Shown piece by piece: positions 13,059 through 20,205 of a stretch of DNA of 20,205 nt; position 1 is the stretch's first letter, and each line of letters starts with the position of its first letter. The DNA lies in assembly GCA_027074135.1 (NCBI GenBank), contig JALTDM010000222.1, positions 1-20,205 of the forward strand, read 5' to 3'. The position numbers and the translations under genes were made by a program. The DNA comes from Bacteroidales bacterium (GTDB lineage: Bacteria > Bacteroidota > Bacteroidia > Bacteroidales > JALTDM01). The notes beneath the pieces are model-generated. The model saw only the letters and a list, made by a program, of their open reading frames with translations. It ran no database searches and had not been told where the DNA came from.

Positions 13059-15365
13059 TTAAAATTTATAACTCATTCCGAAACTCGGCATAAAAGGTAA
13101 TTGATATACTGCTTTGTGACCTATCCTGTCAAAATAAAAAATATTTTTTCTGTTATATACATTTGTTATTGTAAAAACAAATTCCATCCTTGTTGTATTA
13201 ACAAATTCTATCCAGTGTTTTAATGTAAAATCCAACCTGTGATATGCCGGTAATCTAGCTCCGTTTAAATCTCCGTAAATAAATCCGAACTGTCCGTTTT
13301 CAGTAGCATAATTTGTTGTTATTGAATTAAATGGAATTTGCTCAAATATACCTTGAGTTTGAGTAAACGGGAAACCTGACCCGAAGTTCCATCTAATGCT
13401 GAAAACCCAATTTTCAAGTTCTCCTGCTTTGTATGATGCTATTAAATTGACATTATGCCTTCTGTCAAAATGCGGTACATACTCATGAACACCATCATTC
13501 CTGTGTGAAAAGCCCAAAGAATAAACTATCCAAAAATACCACCTCTTGTAATCATATTTGGTAAGAAAATCCACACCGTAAGCATCACCTGTTTCAATAA
13601 TAAAATCCTTTTTTAAATAATCGGGTATATCTGCATTATTTTCATTATCCTCATATATTTTGTCTCTATTGAGATTAGTTAATTGGTCAAACTTTTTGTA
13701 ATATCCTTCGACATTAAGTAAAATTCTCTTTGACACATCATATTCAAATCCTAAAATTGCATGCTTTGCCTTTTGTAACTTACTTTTCACAGGCTTACCA
13801 TTAAAAGTCGAAGGAAGATTTTCTGGACCTGAAAGAAATCCGTAAAACAAATTTACTACATCCCTGTCTGAAGTTGCACTAATTAAGTTTTGCGAATAAA
13901 TACCCAAAGCCGTTTTTAGCCTAAACCTATCATTTACTTTGTATTTCACACCTAAACGCGGTTCGGGTGACAATTCAGATAATGACGCATAATATTGAGT
14001 TCTGAATCCAGGTTCAATAATAAATTTACCCCAATTTTTTTTATACGAAACAAAGAATCCGAATTCAGTAGTATTTTCTGCTTGTTGAACGGGTATTTCT
14101 AATGCATTATAAAATATAAAATTAGTCTTAAACCCCTCTATATCAATGCCATACCTAAGATTATCTTTACCGAAAAAATATTTATATTCCATACTCATAT
14201 CAAATCCGTTAATACTGCTTTGACGCGGCATATTGTCAACATCATCGAGCATAATATCATAACCTGACATTGAAAAATGCCCTTTTATCAATGCATTTGA
14301 AGAAGCCGGCAACATCAAAAAACTTGTTCCTATACCCTTTTCATTCCATTTAAGATTTGAAAGGGCACTATAATTCACCCTGTCGTTGTAATTAAATCCG
14401 AATACGCTAATTTTACTTCCTTTACCTGCATTTATTGTTACTTTGCCGTAAAAATCTGTATAATTAAACGGTAATCCTGCTGTGTCTATATAGCGGTACA
14501 AATATTTGGATGATTGTTCCAAATAAGAAGTTTTTGCCGAAAAAATAAATGATGCACTCCCCTTGCCGTCGTCTTTATCCCTGATAATAGGTCCTTCTGC
14601 CATAAGTTTTGCACCGAAAGTACTCACTGTTACTTTTCCGCCATACTTCTTCCTGTTTCCGTCTCTCATTGTTATATCCATAATGGAAGAAATGCGATCT
14701 CCGTATTCGGCACCGAAACCACCCGTATAGACATCAACATTGCGGATAAGGTCTGCATCAATCACAGAAAATAAACCTATGCTGTGAAAAGGATTGTATA
14801 TAGTCATTCCATCCAGAAGCACTTTATTTTGAATGGGAGAACCGCCGCGGATGTACAATTGTCCACCTTGATCACCTGTAAATACCACCCCCGGAAGAAC
14901 TTGCAAGTATTGGGCTAAATCGGGAGCAGCACCAATGGTTGGTAATTGCTTTAACTGCTTAGGTGCTATTTTCACAACTGAAGCCTTTACCTCAGTTTTC
15001 ATTTCCTGCCGCTCTGCGGAAATTTGAACGGTTTTAAGTTTTATGGATGATGCTTCAAGGTATATCTTTTTATTGACAATTTTAGCTATTTCAATTTTTA
15101 CTGGAATTTCTTTTGTTTGATAGCCGAGATATTGTACAACCATTGTGTAATTGCCTGGCTTTACTTTATTAATTGTAAAAAAACCGTTTACATCCGTAGA
15201 AGCTCCGTAAGGTGAATCTTTCAACTTGATATTTACAAACATCAACGGCTCACTGTTCTTCTTATCATACACAAACCCTCTAACACTTCCATATTGCGCA
15301 AACCCATAAAAAAGATTTCCCGCCAAAAGCGGGAAAATCAAAACGTATTTCAGTAACTTACTCAT
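13059..15365 (-). CDS. TonB-dependent outer-membrane receptor
   Basis: A 768-residue outer-membrane TonB-dependent transporter. A signal peptide (1-23, ending GFAQ) is followed by a carboxypeptidase-regulatory-like domain (about 26-110, GSVRGFVYDKKNSEP and STDVNGFFTINKVKPGNY). A plug domain follows (about 125-235, LYIRGGSP at 170-177 and LLDGMTIYNP at 183-192), then a 22-strand-type barrel of alternating aromatic segments to the end. It finishes SFGMSYKF, with the terminal phenylalanine expected of BAM substrates. It is shorter than SusC proteins and has no SusD partner, so glycan uptake is not implied; substrate is unknown. It lies 13 bases after the DUF349 gene and 4 before pyrG, with no iron-box or other regulator evident. 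Confidence 0.93.
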   Translation of the reverse strand: MSKLLKYVLIFPLLAGNLFYGFAQYGSVRGFVYDKKNSEPLMFVNIKLKDSPYGASTDVNGFFTINKVKPGNYTMVVQYLGYQTKEIPVKIEIAKIVNKKIYLEASSIKLKTVQISAERQEMKTEVKASVVKIAPKQLKQLPTIGAAPDLAQYLQVLPGVVFTGDQGGQLYIRGGSPIQNKVLLDGMTIYNPFHSIGLFSVIDADLIRNVDVYTGGFGAEYGDRISSIMDITMRDGNRKKYGGKVTVSTFGAKLMAEGPIIRDKDDGKGSASFIFSAKTSYLEQSSKYLYRYIDTAGLPFNYTDFYGKVTINAGKGSKISVFGFNYNDRVNYSALSNLKWNEKGIGTSFLMLPASSNALIKGHFSMSGYDIMLDDVDNMPRQSSINGFDMSMEYKYFFGKDNLRYGIDIEGFKTNFIFYNALEIPVQQAENTTEFGFFVSYKKNWGKFIIEPGFRTQYYASLSELSPEPRLGVKYKVNDRFRLKTALGIYSQNLISATSDRDVVNLFYGFLSGPENLPSTFNGKPVKSKLQKAKHAILGFEYDVSKRILLNVEGYYKKFDQLTNLNRDKIYEDNENNADIPDYLKKDFIIETGDAYGVDFLTKYDYKRWYFWIVYSLGFSHRNDGVHEYVPHFDRRHNVNLIASYKAGELENWVFSIRWNFGSGFPFTQTQGIFEQIPFNSITTNYATENGQFGFIYGDLNGARLPAYHRLDFTLKHWIEFVNTTRMEFVFTITNVYNRKNIFYFDRIGHKAVYQLPFMPSFGMSYKF

Positions 15366-15378
15366 TTTAAGCCTGTAA

Positions 15379-17286
15379 TTATTTAAAATATTTTTTCAGT
15401 ATGTTCAATTTACTGTTCAAAAACTTTATTTTAGACCTTTGTGATTCTATTTTTTCTTTTATTTGCTGTAAAAATTCATTGTCAGAGTTTGAAAAGAAAG
15501 AGAGATTATTTTCCAATTTGATAATTTTTGATTCCAATTCCCTTATTCTCTTGCTTATCGCTATCATTTCGCGGTTAATGAAGTTTTCAAAGCCTTTTGT
15601 ACCGGCTTTCTCTTTTATTTTTTCCTCATAAATGAAAAGAGCTTTTTTGTCCTCATCAATATTTGCTTTGCCGTACAATTCTTTTAATGCTTCCGAATAA
15701 GCCTTGTTAATCTCCTTTTTGTTTTCAATCGGCACATAACCTATTTCGTTCCAACGCTTTGAAAATTCGGTAATTGCATTCAGGTCTTGTTCCATACTTC
15801 CTATAGGTGTATAATTTTTTATCTTCTCAATCAATGCCTTTTTCTTTTCAAGATTTTCTACCTCTTGCGATTTCAATTCTTCAAAGTGTTTTGCCCTCCT
15901 GTCAAAGAAATAATTGCAAACTTCCCTGAATTTTTGCCAAATTTTATCTGATTCTTCTTGCGGAACAGGACCTATCTCTTTCCATTCTTTTTGTATTCTT
16001 ATAATTTCATTTGCTGTTTTTTTCCAGTCTTCACTATCCTTTATTTCCTCAACTCTTTCAATAAGCTTTAATTTCTTTTCAAGGTTTTCTTTCAGGATGT
16101 TGTCGTAATTTTCAAAGAATTTACGCTTTTTGTCAAAAAACTTGTCAAATGATTTTCTAAACTTTTCGTAAATAGAATCATTATATTTTTTAGGTACACG
16201 TCCTATCGTTCTCCAAATTTTGTCAAGTTCCAACAGCTTGTCTTTCATCGCTTTCCATTCCTTCGGTCTTGTATAATCACCATTGGCAATAGCTTCGGCT
16301 TGTTCACAGAGTTCGCTTTTCTTTTTAAGGTTTTCGGTTTCTTTTCTTCTTTTTTCCTTAAAGAATTCCGAATAAGCTTCATTTATCTTTTTGGAAATTT
16401 CCTTGAAACTTTGCCATAGTTCTTCTTTCTTGTCTTTCGATACAGGACCTATTTCTTTCCACTTTTTGTGTAAATCTTGCAGCTCGTTAAAAGACTTAAT
16501 AGGCAGGGTATCATAAGGAAGCGATTCGGCTATTTTTATCAATTTTACTTTTTCTTCATAATTCTTTTGCCTGTCCAACTCCATCAACTCACGGCTGATT
16601 TCCAAATAATCGTACACCAACTTAACCGCCACATCATACCTTTCCATAATGTCTTTATACTTGTTTGCAGGCACACTGCCGGTACGTTTCCAAGCATATT
16701 CCAGCTGCTTAAATTCATTGTAAACCTCTCTTTGATTCCTACCGCTTTGAGCGAGCTGTTTTATTTGGTCTATTATTTGAAGTTTCTTTTCGTAGTTTTG
16801 CTTTTGATATTCTGCACGCTTTTTATAATAATCTTTCTGTGCATAGTCGAATTTTGTTAACAGTCCTTCAAACTTTTCACGGTAATAATCATCATCCGCC
16901 GTAAGTTTGTAATCTTCAGGGCGACCGCCTTCATCCACAAACTTTTGCTTTTGTGCGTTTAAATATTCTTTATATTTCTTTTCAAACAATTCATTTATTT
17001 CATCAACGATCTTGGCAATTAAAGGAACATTAGAACGAATATCTAAATTTTCGAGTATATCGTTTTCGAAGTATTCGAGGAGGGAATCGATATCCATTCC
17101 TTCAAGTTTTTCAGTTTCTTCTTCCAAAACATATTTTTTCGCGGGCTTTTGTTCTTCATCCCCTGCTAATTTATCAACTTCTTCCGAAGAAATTACTTTT
17201 TCCGCTTTTTGATGTTCAACTGAATTATTACCACTGTTTTCAGCGTTGTGTTCAAGATTTTCTGTGTTTTTGAATTCTTCTGTCAT
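15379..17286 (-). CDS. DUF349 five-repeat coiled-coil protein
   Basis: A 635-residue, highly charged cytoplasmic protein built of DUF349 repeats. Five W-x-x-x-G-x-V motifs occur at residues 199 (WKRTGSVP), 276 (WKEIGPVS), 358 (WRTIGRVP), 435 (WKEIGPVP) and 512 (WNEIGYVP). They are spaced 77, 82, 77 and 77 residues apart, each with long helices between. The N-terminal 60 residues are acidic and probably disordered. A coiled coil (about 575-635) closes the protein. The family is common in Bacteroidota and, to my knowledge, has no established function. It is first in the run to ldcA, with a TATATTTG promoter box 16-30 bases upstream of the ATG. Confidence 0.9.
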   Translation of the reverse strand: MTEEFKNTENLEHNAENSGNNSVEHQKAEKVISSEEVDKLAGDEEQKPAKKYVLEEETEKLEGMDIDSLLEYFENDILENLDIRSNVPLIAKIVDEINELFEKKYKEYLNAQKQKFVDEGGRPEDYKLTADDDYYREKFEGLLTKFDYAQKDYYKKRAEYQKQNYEKKLQIIDQIKQLAQSGRNQREVYNEFKQLEYAWKRTGSVPANKYKDIMERYDVAVKLVYDYLEISRELMELDRQKNYEEKVKLIKIAESLPYDTLPIKSFNELQDLHKKWKEIGPVSKDKKEELWQSFKEISKKINEAYSEFFKEKRRKETENLKKKSELCEQAEAIANGDYTRPKEWKAMKDKLLELDKIWRTIGRVPKKYNDSIYEKFRKSFDKFFDKKRKFFENYDNILKENLEKKLKLIERVEEIKDSEDWKKTANEIIRIQKEWKEIGPVPQEESDKIWQKFREVCNYFFDRRAKHFEELKSQEVENLEKKKALIEKIKNYTPIGSMEQDLNAITEFSKRWNEIGYVPIENKKEINKAYSEALKELYGKANIDEDKKALFIYEEKIKEKAGTKGFENFINREMIAISKRIRELESKIIKLENNLSFFSNSDNEFLQQIKEKIESQRSKIKFLNSKLNILKKYFK

Positions 17287-17308
17287 ACCGAAAAACTTTT
17301 AATTAGCA

Positions 17309-17316
17309 CAAATATA
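17309..17316 (-). promoter_or_regulatory. Candidate promoter -7 box for the DUF349-to-ldcA operon
   Basis: The minus strand reads TATATTTG, an exact TAnnTTTG match, 22 bases before the DUF349 start codon. A TTTTTG lies 25 bases upstream, slightly too far for a standard -33 box. This appears to drive the long five-gene transcript. Confidence 0.5.
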
Positions 17317-17470
17317 ATGTTAAATCTTTAATATTTCACGGCAAAAATAATAATTTCTGGACTAAAATATTCACAAACATCTGCAAATCAACATTATATA
17401 AACAACAAACCATTTACAACACCTTGATTTTCAACAACAAACAATTTTTAACATCTCTTATTTTTTTCAC

Positions 17471-17478
17471 TAATTTTG
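17471..17478 (+). promoter_or_regulatory. Candidate -7 box for the E1-like gene; decides its start
   Basis: TAATTTTG is an exact TAnnTTTG match 20 bases before the ATG at 17499. Transcription would begin near 17485, which is downstream of the alternative ATG at 17424. That is the main argument that translation starts at 17499. No good -33 box is seen. Confidence 0.5.
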
Positions 17479-17498
17479 TAACCCGTTTTATCAAAATA

Positions 17499-18809
17499 AT
17501 GATACAAGAAGAAATTACATATAAAGATTTTGTTGAAAAAATTGCGGAAAAATATTATGCAATTTACCTGTCCGAAAACTTGAAAACAGGTTTTTCGGCA
17601 ATTTATGGCACGAATTATTTCCAAGCCTATAAAAACAAAGAAGTTATACAAACAATTCTATGCGATTATACAACTACCGAAGACATCTCAATTACAAATA
17701 TTCACGATTTTGCAGGCCATATTAAGCCTGCAACAGAGTTAAAGGAAACATTTATTTATCAATCTGTACCTTTTTTGCTGGAAAAAGCAACAGGCAACGA
17801 AATTGTAAAAATAAGCACAAAAAAGCAAACTTATTATGTAACTATCCGCAACAATATGATTTTTGAAGTAATAGCAAATCACATTTTAGAATCGGCGGGA
17901 AAAGTGAAAGATGAAGGCAAAATAGTCACTGTAAACTTATATTTGTCAGGAAATATCGATTACCTGGCACTCTCTAAAACCATAAACCGCACAATATCAA
18001 AAAAACTTCCCGTGGTTTTCCTCTTGTGGGAAGATTCTATGTCAGGTTTCAAAGAAATTGACAGCAGATTATCTTATTACGGCGGTTTTTTTAATATTTT
18101 GGCAAACTACTCGCAAGATAAAGTTACTTACAACCAAATAAACTACAACAATTTTATTGAAACCACAAAAACAATAAAAAACGGAATAGATAAAGCTAGA
18201 AAAAATATACCCGCTGTTTTTACAGTGTCTCAAGAACTTACCAAAACTCTTTCGGCTGCGGAAAGTTACAAGGAATGGATTATTAAAGCAGGCATAATAA
18301 GTAATGATACACTGAAAAAAATTGAATACATTGCATCCTGTACGGTAAAAAGCCACCTGTCGAAAAATCATCCGGAAAAGTTTTTTTACAACTTGTGCAA
18401 AGCATTGAATAAAGAAAATTGTACACCCGAAAAAGGTTTTAAATTATTTGCTAGTGGTGAAAAACTGCCTGACAATTTCTTAAAAGAATATCCGTTTGCC
18501 TGGATTTTCAACAATTACGGTAAGCAAAACTACACACCCATAGAAATAAGTTTTCCTACAACCAAACAAGAAATGAAACTTGCAGCACAATACGGGCAAA
18601 AACTCTTGGAACAAGGCACTTACATTCTGAAAAATGTACCCGAAAACGAATTTTTGTATGTTTACTTTTCCCTCAAAAAAAATGTATTCCGCCTACCCAT
18701 ACCTCAAAGCACAATCATATTGGAAGGAAAAGACCTTGCATTTGCAGAAAAGTTTTTTGAGAAAACTGAAAAGTTACCGGAGACAACGGGAGTTTTCATA
18801 AAAAAATGA
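17499..18809 (+). CDS. Divergent 2-oxo-acid dehydrogenase E1-like protein, cofactor motifs missing
   Basis: A 436-residue protein that I cannot assign with certainty. The middle part resembles the thiamine-diphosphate domain of Bacteroidota E1 (alpha half of the 2-oxoisovalerate dehydrogenase type): KLPVVFLLWED (169-179) parallels KLPVIFVWQDNGYGISVP. YGGFFNILANY (194-204), GIDKARKNIPAVFTVSQE (229-246) and EWIIKAGIISNDTLKKIE (259-276) follow in the expected order. However, the GDG site is replaced by LSGN (149-152) and the second cofactor asparagine pair is gone, so it is unlikely to bind thiamine diphosphate. The N-terminal 90 residues and C-terminal 130 match nothing I know, and no beta half follows. 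ATG 17499 is preferred over an upstream ATG (17424) that lies before the promoter box. It may be a dead paralog with a structural or regulatory role. The fold call is inference. Confidence 0.5.
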   Translation: MIQEEITYKDFVEKIAEKYYAIYLSENLKTGFSAIYGTNYFQAYKNKEVIQTILCDYTTTEDISITNIHDFAGHIKPATELKETFIYQSVPFLLEKATGNEIVKISTKKQTYYVTIRNNMIFEVIANHILESAGKVKDEGKIVTVNLYLSGNIDYLALSKTINRTISKKLPVVFLLWEDSMSGFKEIDSRLSYYGGFFNILANYSQDKVTYNQINYNNFIETTKTIKNGIDKARKNIPAVFTVSQELTKTLSAAESYKEWIIKAGIISNDTLKKIEYIASCTVKSHLSKNHPEKFFYNLCKALNKENCTPEKGFKLFASGEKLPDNFLKEYPFAWIFNNYGKQNYTPIEISFPTTKQEMKLAAQYGQKLLEQGTYILKNVPENEFLYVYFSLKKNVFRLPIPQSTIILEGKDLAFAEKFFEKTEKLPETTGVFIKK

Positions 18810-18875
18810 TAAATTTATCTATAATGTTTGCCTTTTATAATACTTGCCACACTGTCAACATTACTACCCGAAAAC
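18810..18875. other. Convergent gap without a clear terminator
   Basis: The E1-like gene and the CPBP protease gene converge across these 66 bases. I see no stable hairpin with a T-run on either strand, so transcripts may overlap here. Confidence 0.5.
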
Positions 18876-19874
18876 CTAATAATTCGTAAAATATCTTTCC
18901 CCTTTTACATGCTTTTCTTTATATTTAATTCTATATTTATCCATAAGCATTATAACATCTTTTGTTTTTCGTATGAATATAAAATCCCGCGGGATATTGA
19001 ATGTTTTTGTTTTTTCTTTGTGGGACATTGTAAAAGCGGTATTAGTTTTTTCGGAAATCATTTTTGTAAAATCTTCACCTTTCATAAGGAAAGTTCCCTT
19101 AGATGATATGTTTGGTATCTCTTCTATTTCATAAACAATTGAGTTTATTGTATCAGTCTTTATATGCAAAAATGAAACTAATGTATTTTTTACTTTGGTC
19201 AAAACCTTATTACTATCTGGAATATTCTCACACTTAATACGCACTTTATACCAATTTGGCAAAAAATATTCATTAATTCCATTGGGCTCTTTTTTTTCTG
19301 TAAATCTTAATACTTCATCTGGATATCCTGCAAATATAATTTTATTGTTTTCCGAAACATACAATTCGGTAGGCTTCCAAAAAGGAATTTTTTCTACCAT
19401 ACAATTCCCGTATCTTTCAGATAGAACCAATATAGGAAGCATTACAAAAATTAAAAACACAAGAATATTATATAATGAGTGTGCAAATATTGCATAAATG
19501 AATTTGTGATGAAAAGCCAAATATGCAAAAACAAGCCCCAACCCGAATGTAGATAAAAATGTACCTAAATAAACTATATTAAGATTGTAAAAATCAATAT
19601 GTGCCAAAGCAAACAAAATACTTGAAAATATTGCCCAACTCGTAAAATTATGCTTTTTATTCTTTTTTCTGAGAAAAATTGTCCAACTTCTAAAAATAAA
19701 TTCTTCAACTACCGGAGCTATGAAAAAAAGAACCGCCAGCATTAACGGTCCTTTTGAAAAAAACTTCATTTGATAATAATTAGGCATTATATTGCCATAA
19801 TTCACAAAGAATATGACAATTATTCCCGTTAGCCAAAAAACTATACCTGTTAAAATTATTTTTTTTGCATGCAT
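18876..19874 (-). CDS. CPBP-family intramembrane metalloprotease with long C-terminal extension
   Basis: A 332-residue membrane protein. Residues 1-150 hold about five hydrophobic segments and the three CPBP (CAAX protease/Abi) motifs: EExxxR as EEFIFR (57-62), FxxxH as FALAH (88-92), and HxxxN as HSLYN (132-136). All presumed zinc-binding and catalytic residues are present, so it is probably active. Family members process prenylated proteins in eukaryotes; in bacteria many sit beside peptide bacteriocins as immunity or maturation factors. The last 180 residues are hydrophilic, have no family I recognise, and are longer than usual. Its ATG lies 5 bases after the stop of a small cysteine-rich gene, implying one transcript and possibly a substrate or immunity pair. 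Confidence 0.85.
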   Translation of the reverse strand: MHAKKIILTGIVFWLTGIIVIFFVNYGNIMPNYYQMKFFSKGPLMLAVLFFIAPVVEEFIFRSWTIFLRKKNKKHNFTSWAIFSSILFALAHIDFYNLNIVYLGTFLSTFGLGLVFAYLAFHHKFIYAIFAHSLYNILVFLIFVMLPILVLSERYGNCMVEKIPFWKPTELYVSENNKIIFAGYPDEVLRFTEKKEPNGINEYFLPNWYKVRIKCENIPDSNKVLTKVKNTLVSFLHIKTDTINSIVYEIEEIPNISSKGTFLMKGEDFTKMISEKTNTAFTMSHKEKTKTFNIPRDFIFIRKTKDVIMLMDKYRIKYKEKHVKGERYFTNY

Positions 19875-19879
19875 TTTGT

Positions 19880-20205
19880 TTAATCATGATTACAAGGAAC
19901 GCAATCAGCTCCACAACTGTTTACTTTACTACATTTACCTGCAGCTGTACAAGCATCCACTTCATCAGCAGTTTTTTCGTCGCAATAATAATCTATTGCA
20001 GCTGCAGCTAAAGCTACTGCACCATAAACTAGTGCCCAAGGAAATTTTGCTTTGGTAAAATATATTGTATCACCGACTTTACAATTTAATAAATCTTGAA
20101 AATTCGTGTTTTCATTGTTTAAGATAACCTGAGATTTTATATTTCTATTTGGTAAGTATATATAATAATCTAAATATGATTTACTAATTTCGTTTATAGT
20201 AGTTT
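19880..20205 (-). CDS. Cysteine-rich small protein, C-terminal part (5' end outside window)
   Basis: An open frame runs on the minus strand from the right edge to a TAA at 19880-19882; the start is outside. The visible 107 residues begin with a beta-like region (YLPNRNIKSQVILNN, NCKVGDTIYF). A short hydrophobic, alanine-rich segment (WALVYGAVALAAAAI, 56-70) follows, and then a hydrophilic tail carrying six of the seven cysteines (74, 85, 91, 97, 101, 104; pattern YYC, DAC, GKC, NSCGADCVPC). The cysteine tail suggests disulfides or metal binding. I do not recognise the family. The 5-base gap to the CPBP gene indicates cotranscription. A peptide precursor processed or neutralised by the protease is possible, as is a membrane-anchored protein with a metal site; neither is shown. 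Confidence 0.7.
   Translation of the reverse strand, partial: TTINEISKSYLDYYIYLPNRNIKSQVILNNENTNFQDLLNCKVGDTIYFTKAKFPWALVYGAVALAAAAIDYYCDEKTADEVDACTAAGKCSKVNSCGADCVPCNHD

Noticed and set aside
13059..15365. SusC-type glycan transporter
   Set aside because: The protein is about 250 residues shorter than SusC proteins and no SusD or glycan enzyme gene is adjacent.
16477..16860. 127-codon hydrophobic frame on the + strand
   Set aside because: It is the antisense of the lysine/glutamate-rich DUF349 repeats, which turns into leucine/phenylalanine-rich frames; not a membrane protein gene.
17424..17498. Upstream ATG extending the E1-like protein by 25 residues
   Set aside because: The TAnnTTTG box at 17471-17478 lies inside this extension, so the transcript probably starts after the first ATG.

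Overview
The window looks like a chromosomal segment of a member of the Bacteroidota, probably near Bacteroidales. It is AT-rich. Start codons lack clear Shine-Dalgarno sequences, and several leaders carry the Bacteroidota -7 promoter box TAnnTTTG. The gene families are also typical: a DUF5683 protein behind parAB, the alternative GlmU-like protein, and a TonB-dependent receptor with an N-terminal carboxypeptidase-regulatory-like domain. Most of the window is well-kept core genome; the two ends look accessory.

Left end (1-1145). The tail of a DUF6922-type antitoxin-like protein overlaps, by ATGA, an intact AbiEii-family nucleotidyltransferase toxin. This is a type IV-like toxin-antitoxin or abortive-infection module cut by the window edge. 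A 277-bp spacer follows, with two copies of an 18-bp repeat 74 bp apart, each next to a promoter-like box. Then sucC (1146-2357, +) ends at a terminator shared with the opposing parA-parB-DUF5683 operon (4658-2440, -).

Middle (4659-17286, almost all on the minus strand). Going left to right on the map: an orphan 98-aa protein with a strong terminator, tRNA-Ser(GGA), lon, an alternative GlmU-like protein, two tandem paralogous lipoproteins, and then a tightly packed five-gene run. In transcription order that run is DUF349 repeat protein, TonB-dependent receptor, pyrG, xth, ldcA. Its junctions are 13 nt, 4 nt, a 4-nt overlap and 3 nt, so it is probably one operon. A recognisable promoter for the lipoprotein/GlmU-like group lies at the end of ldcA.

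Right end (17287-20205). A divergent gene encodes a 436-aa protein that resembles the alpha half of a 2-oxo-acid dehydrogenase E1 component but lacks its cofactor motifs. Convergent to it is a CPBP-family membrane protease with an unusual 180-residue C-terminal extension. Five bases upstream of the protease lies a partial gene for a small cysteine-rich protein. This last pair, a cysteine-rich small protein plus CPBP protease, is the best candidate for something undescribed here, but the window edge cuts it and its function cannot be assigned.
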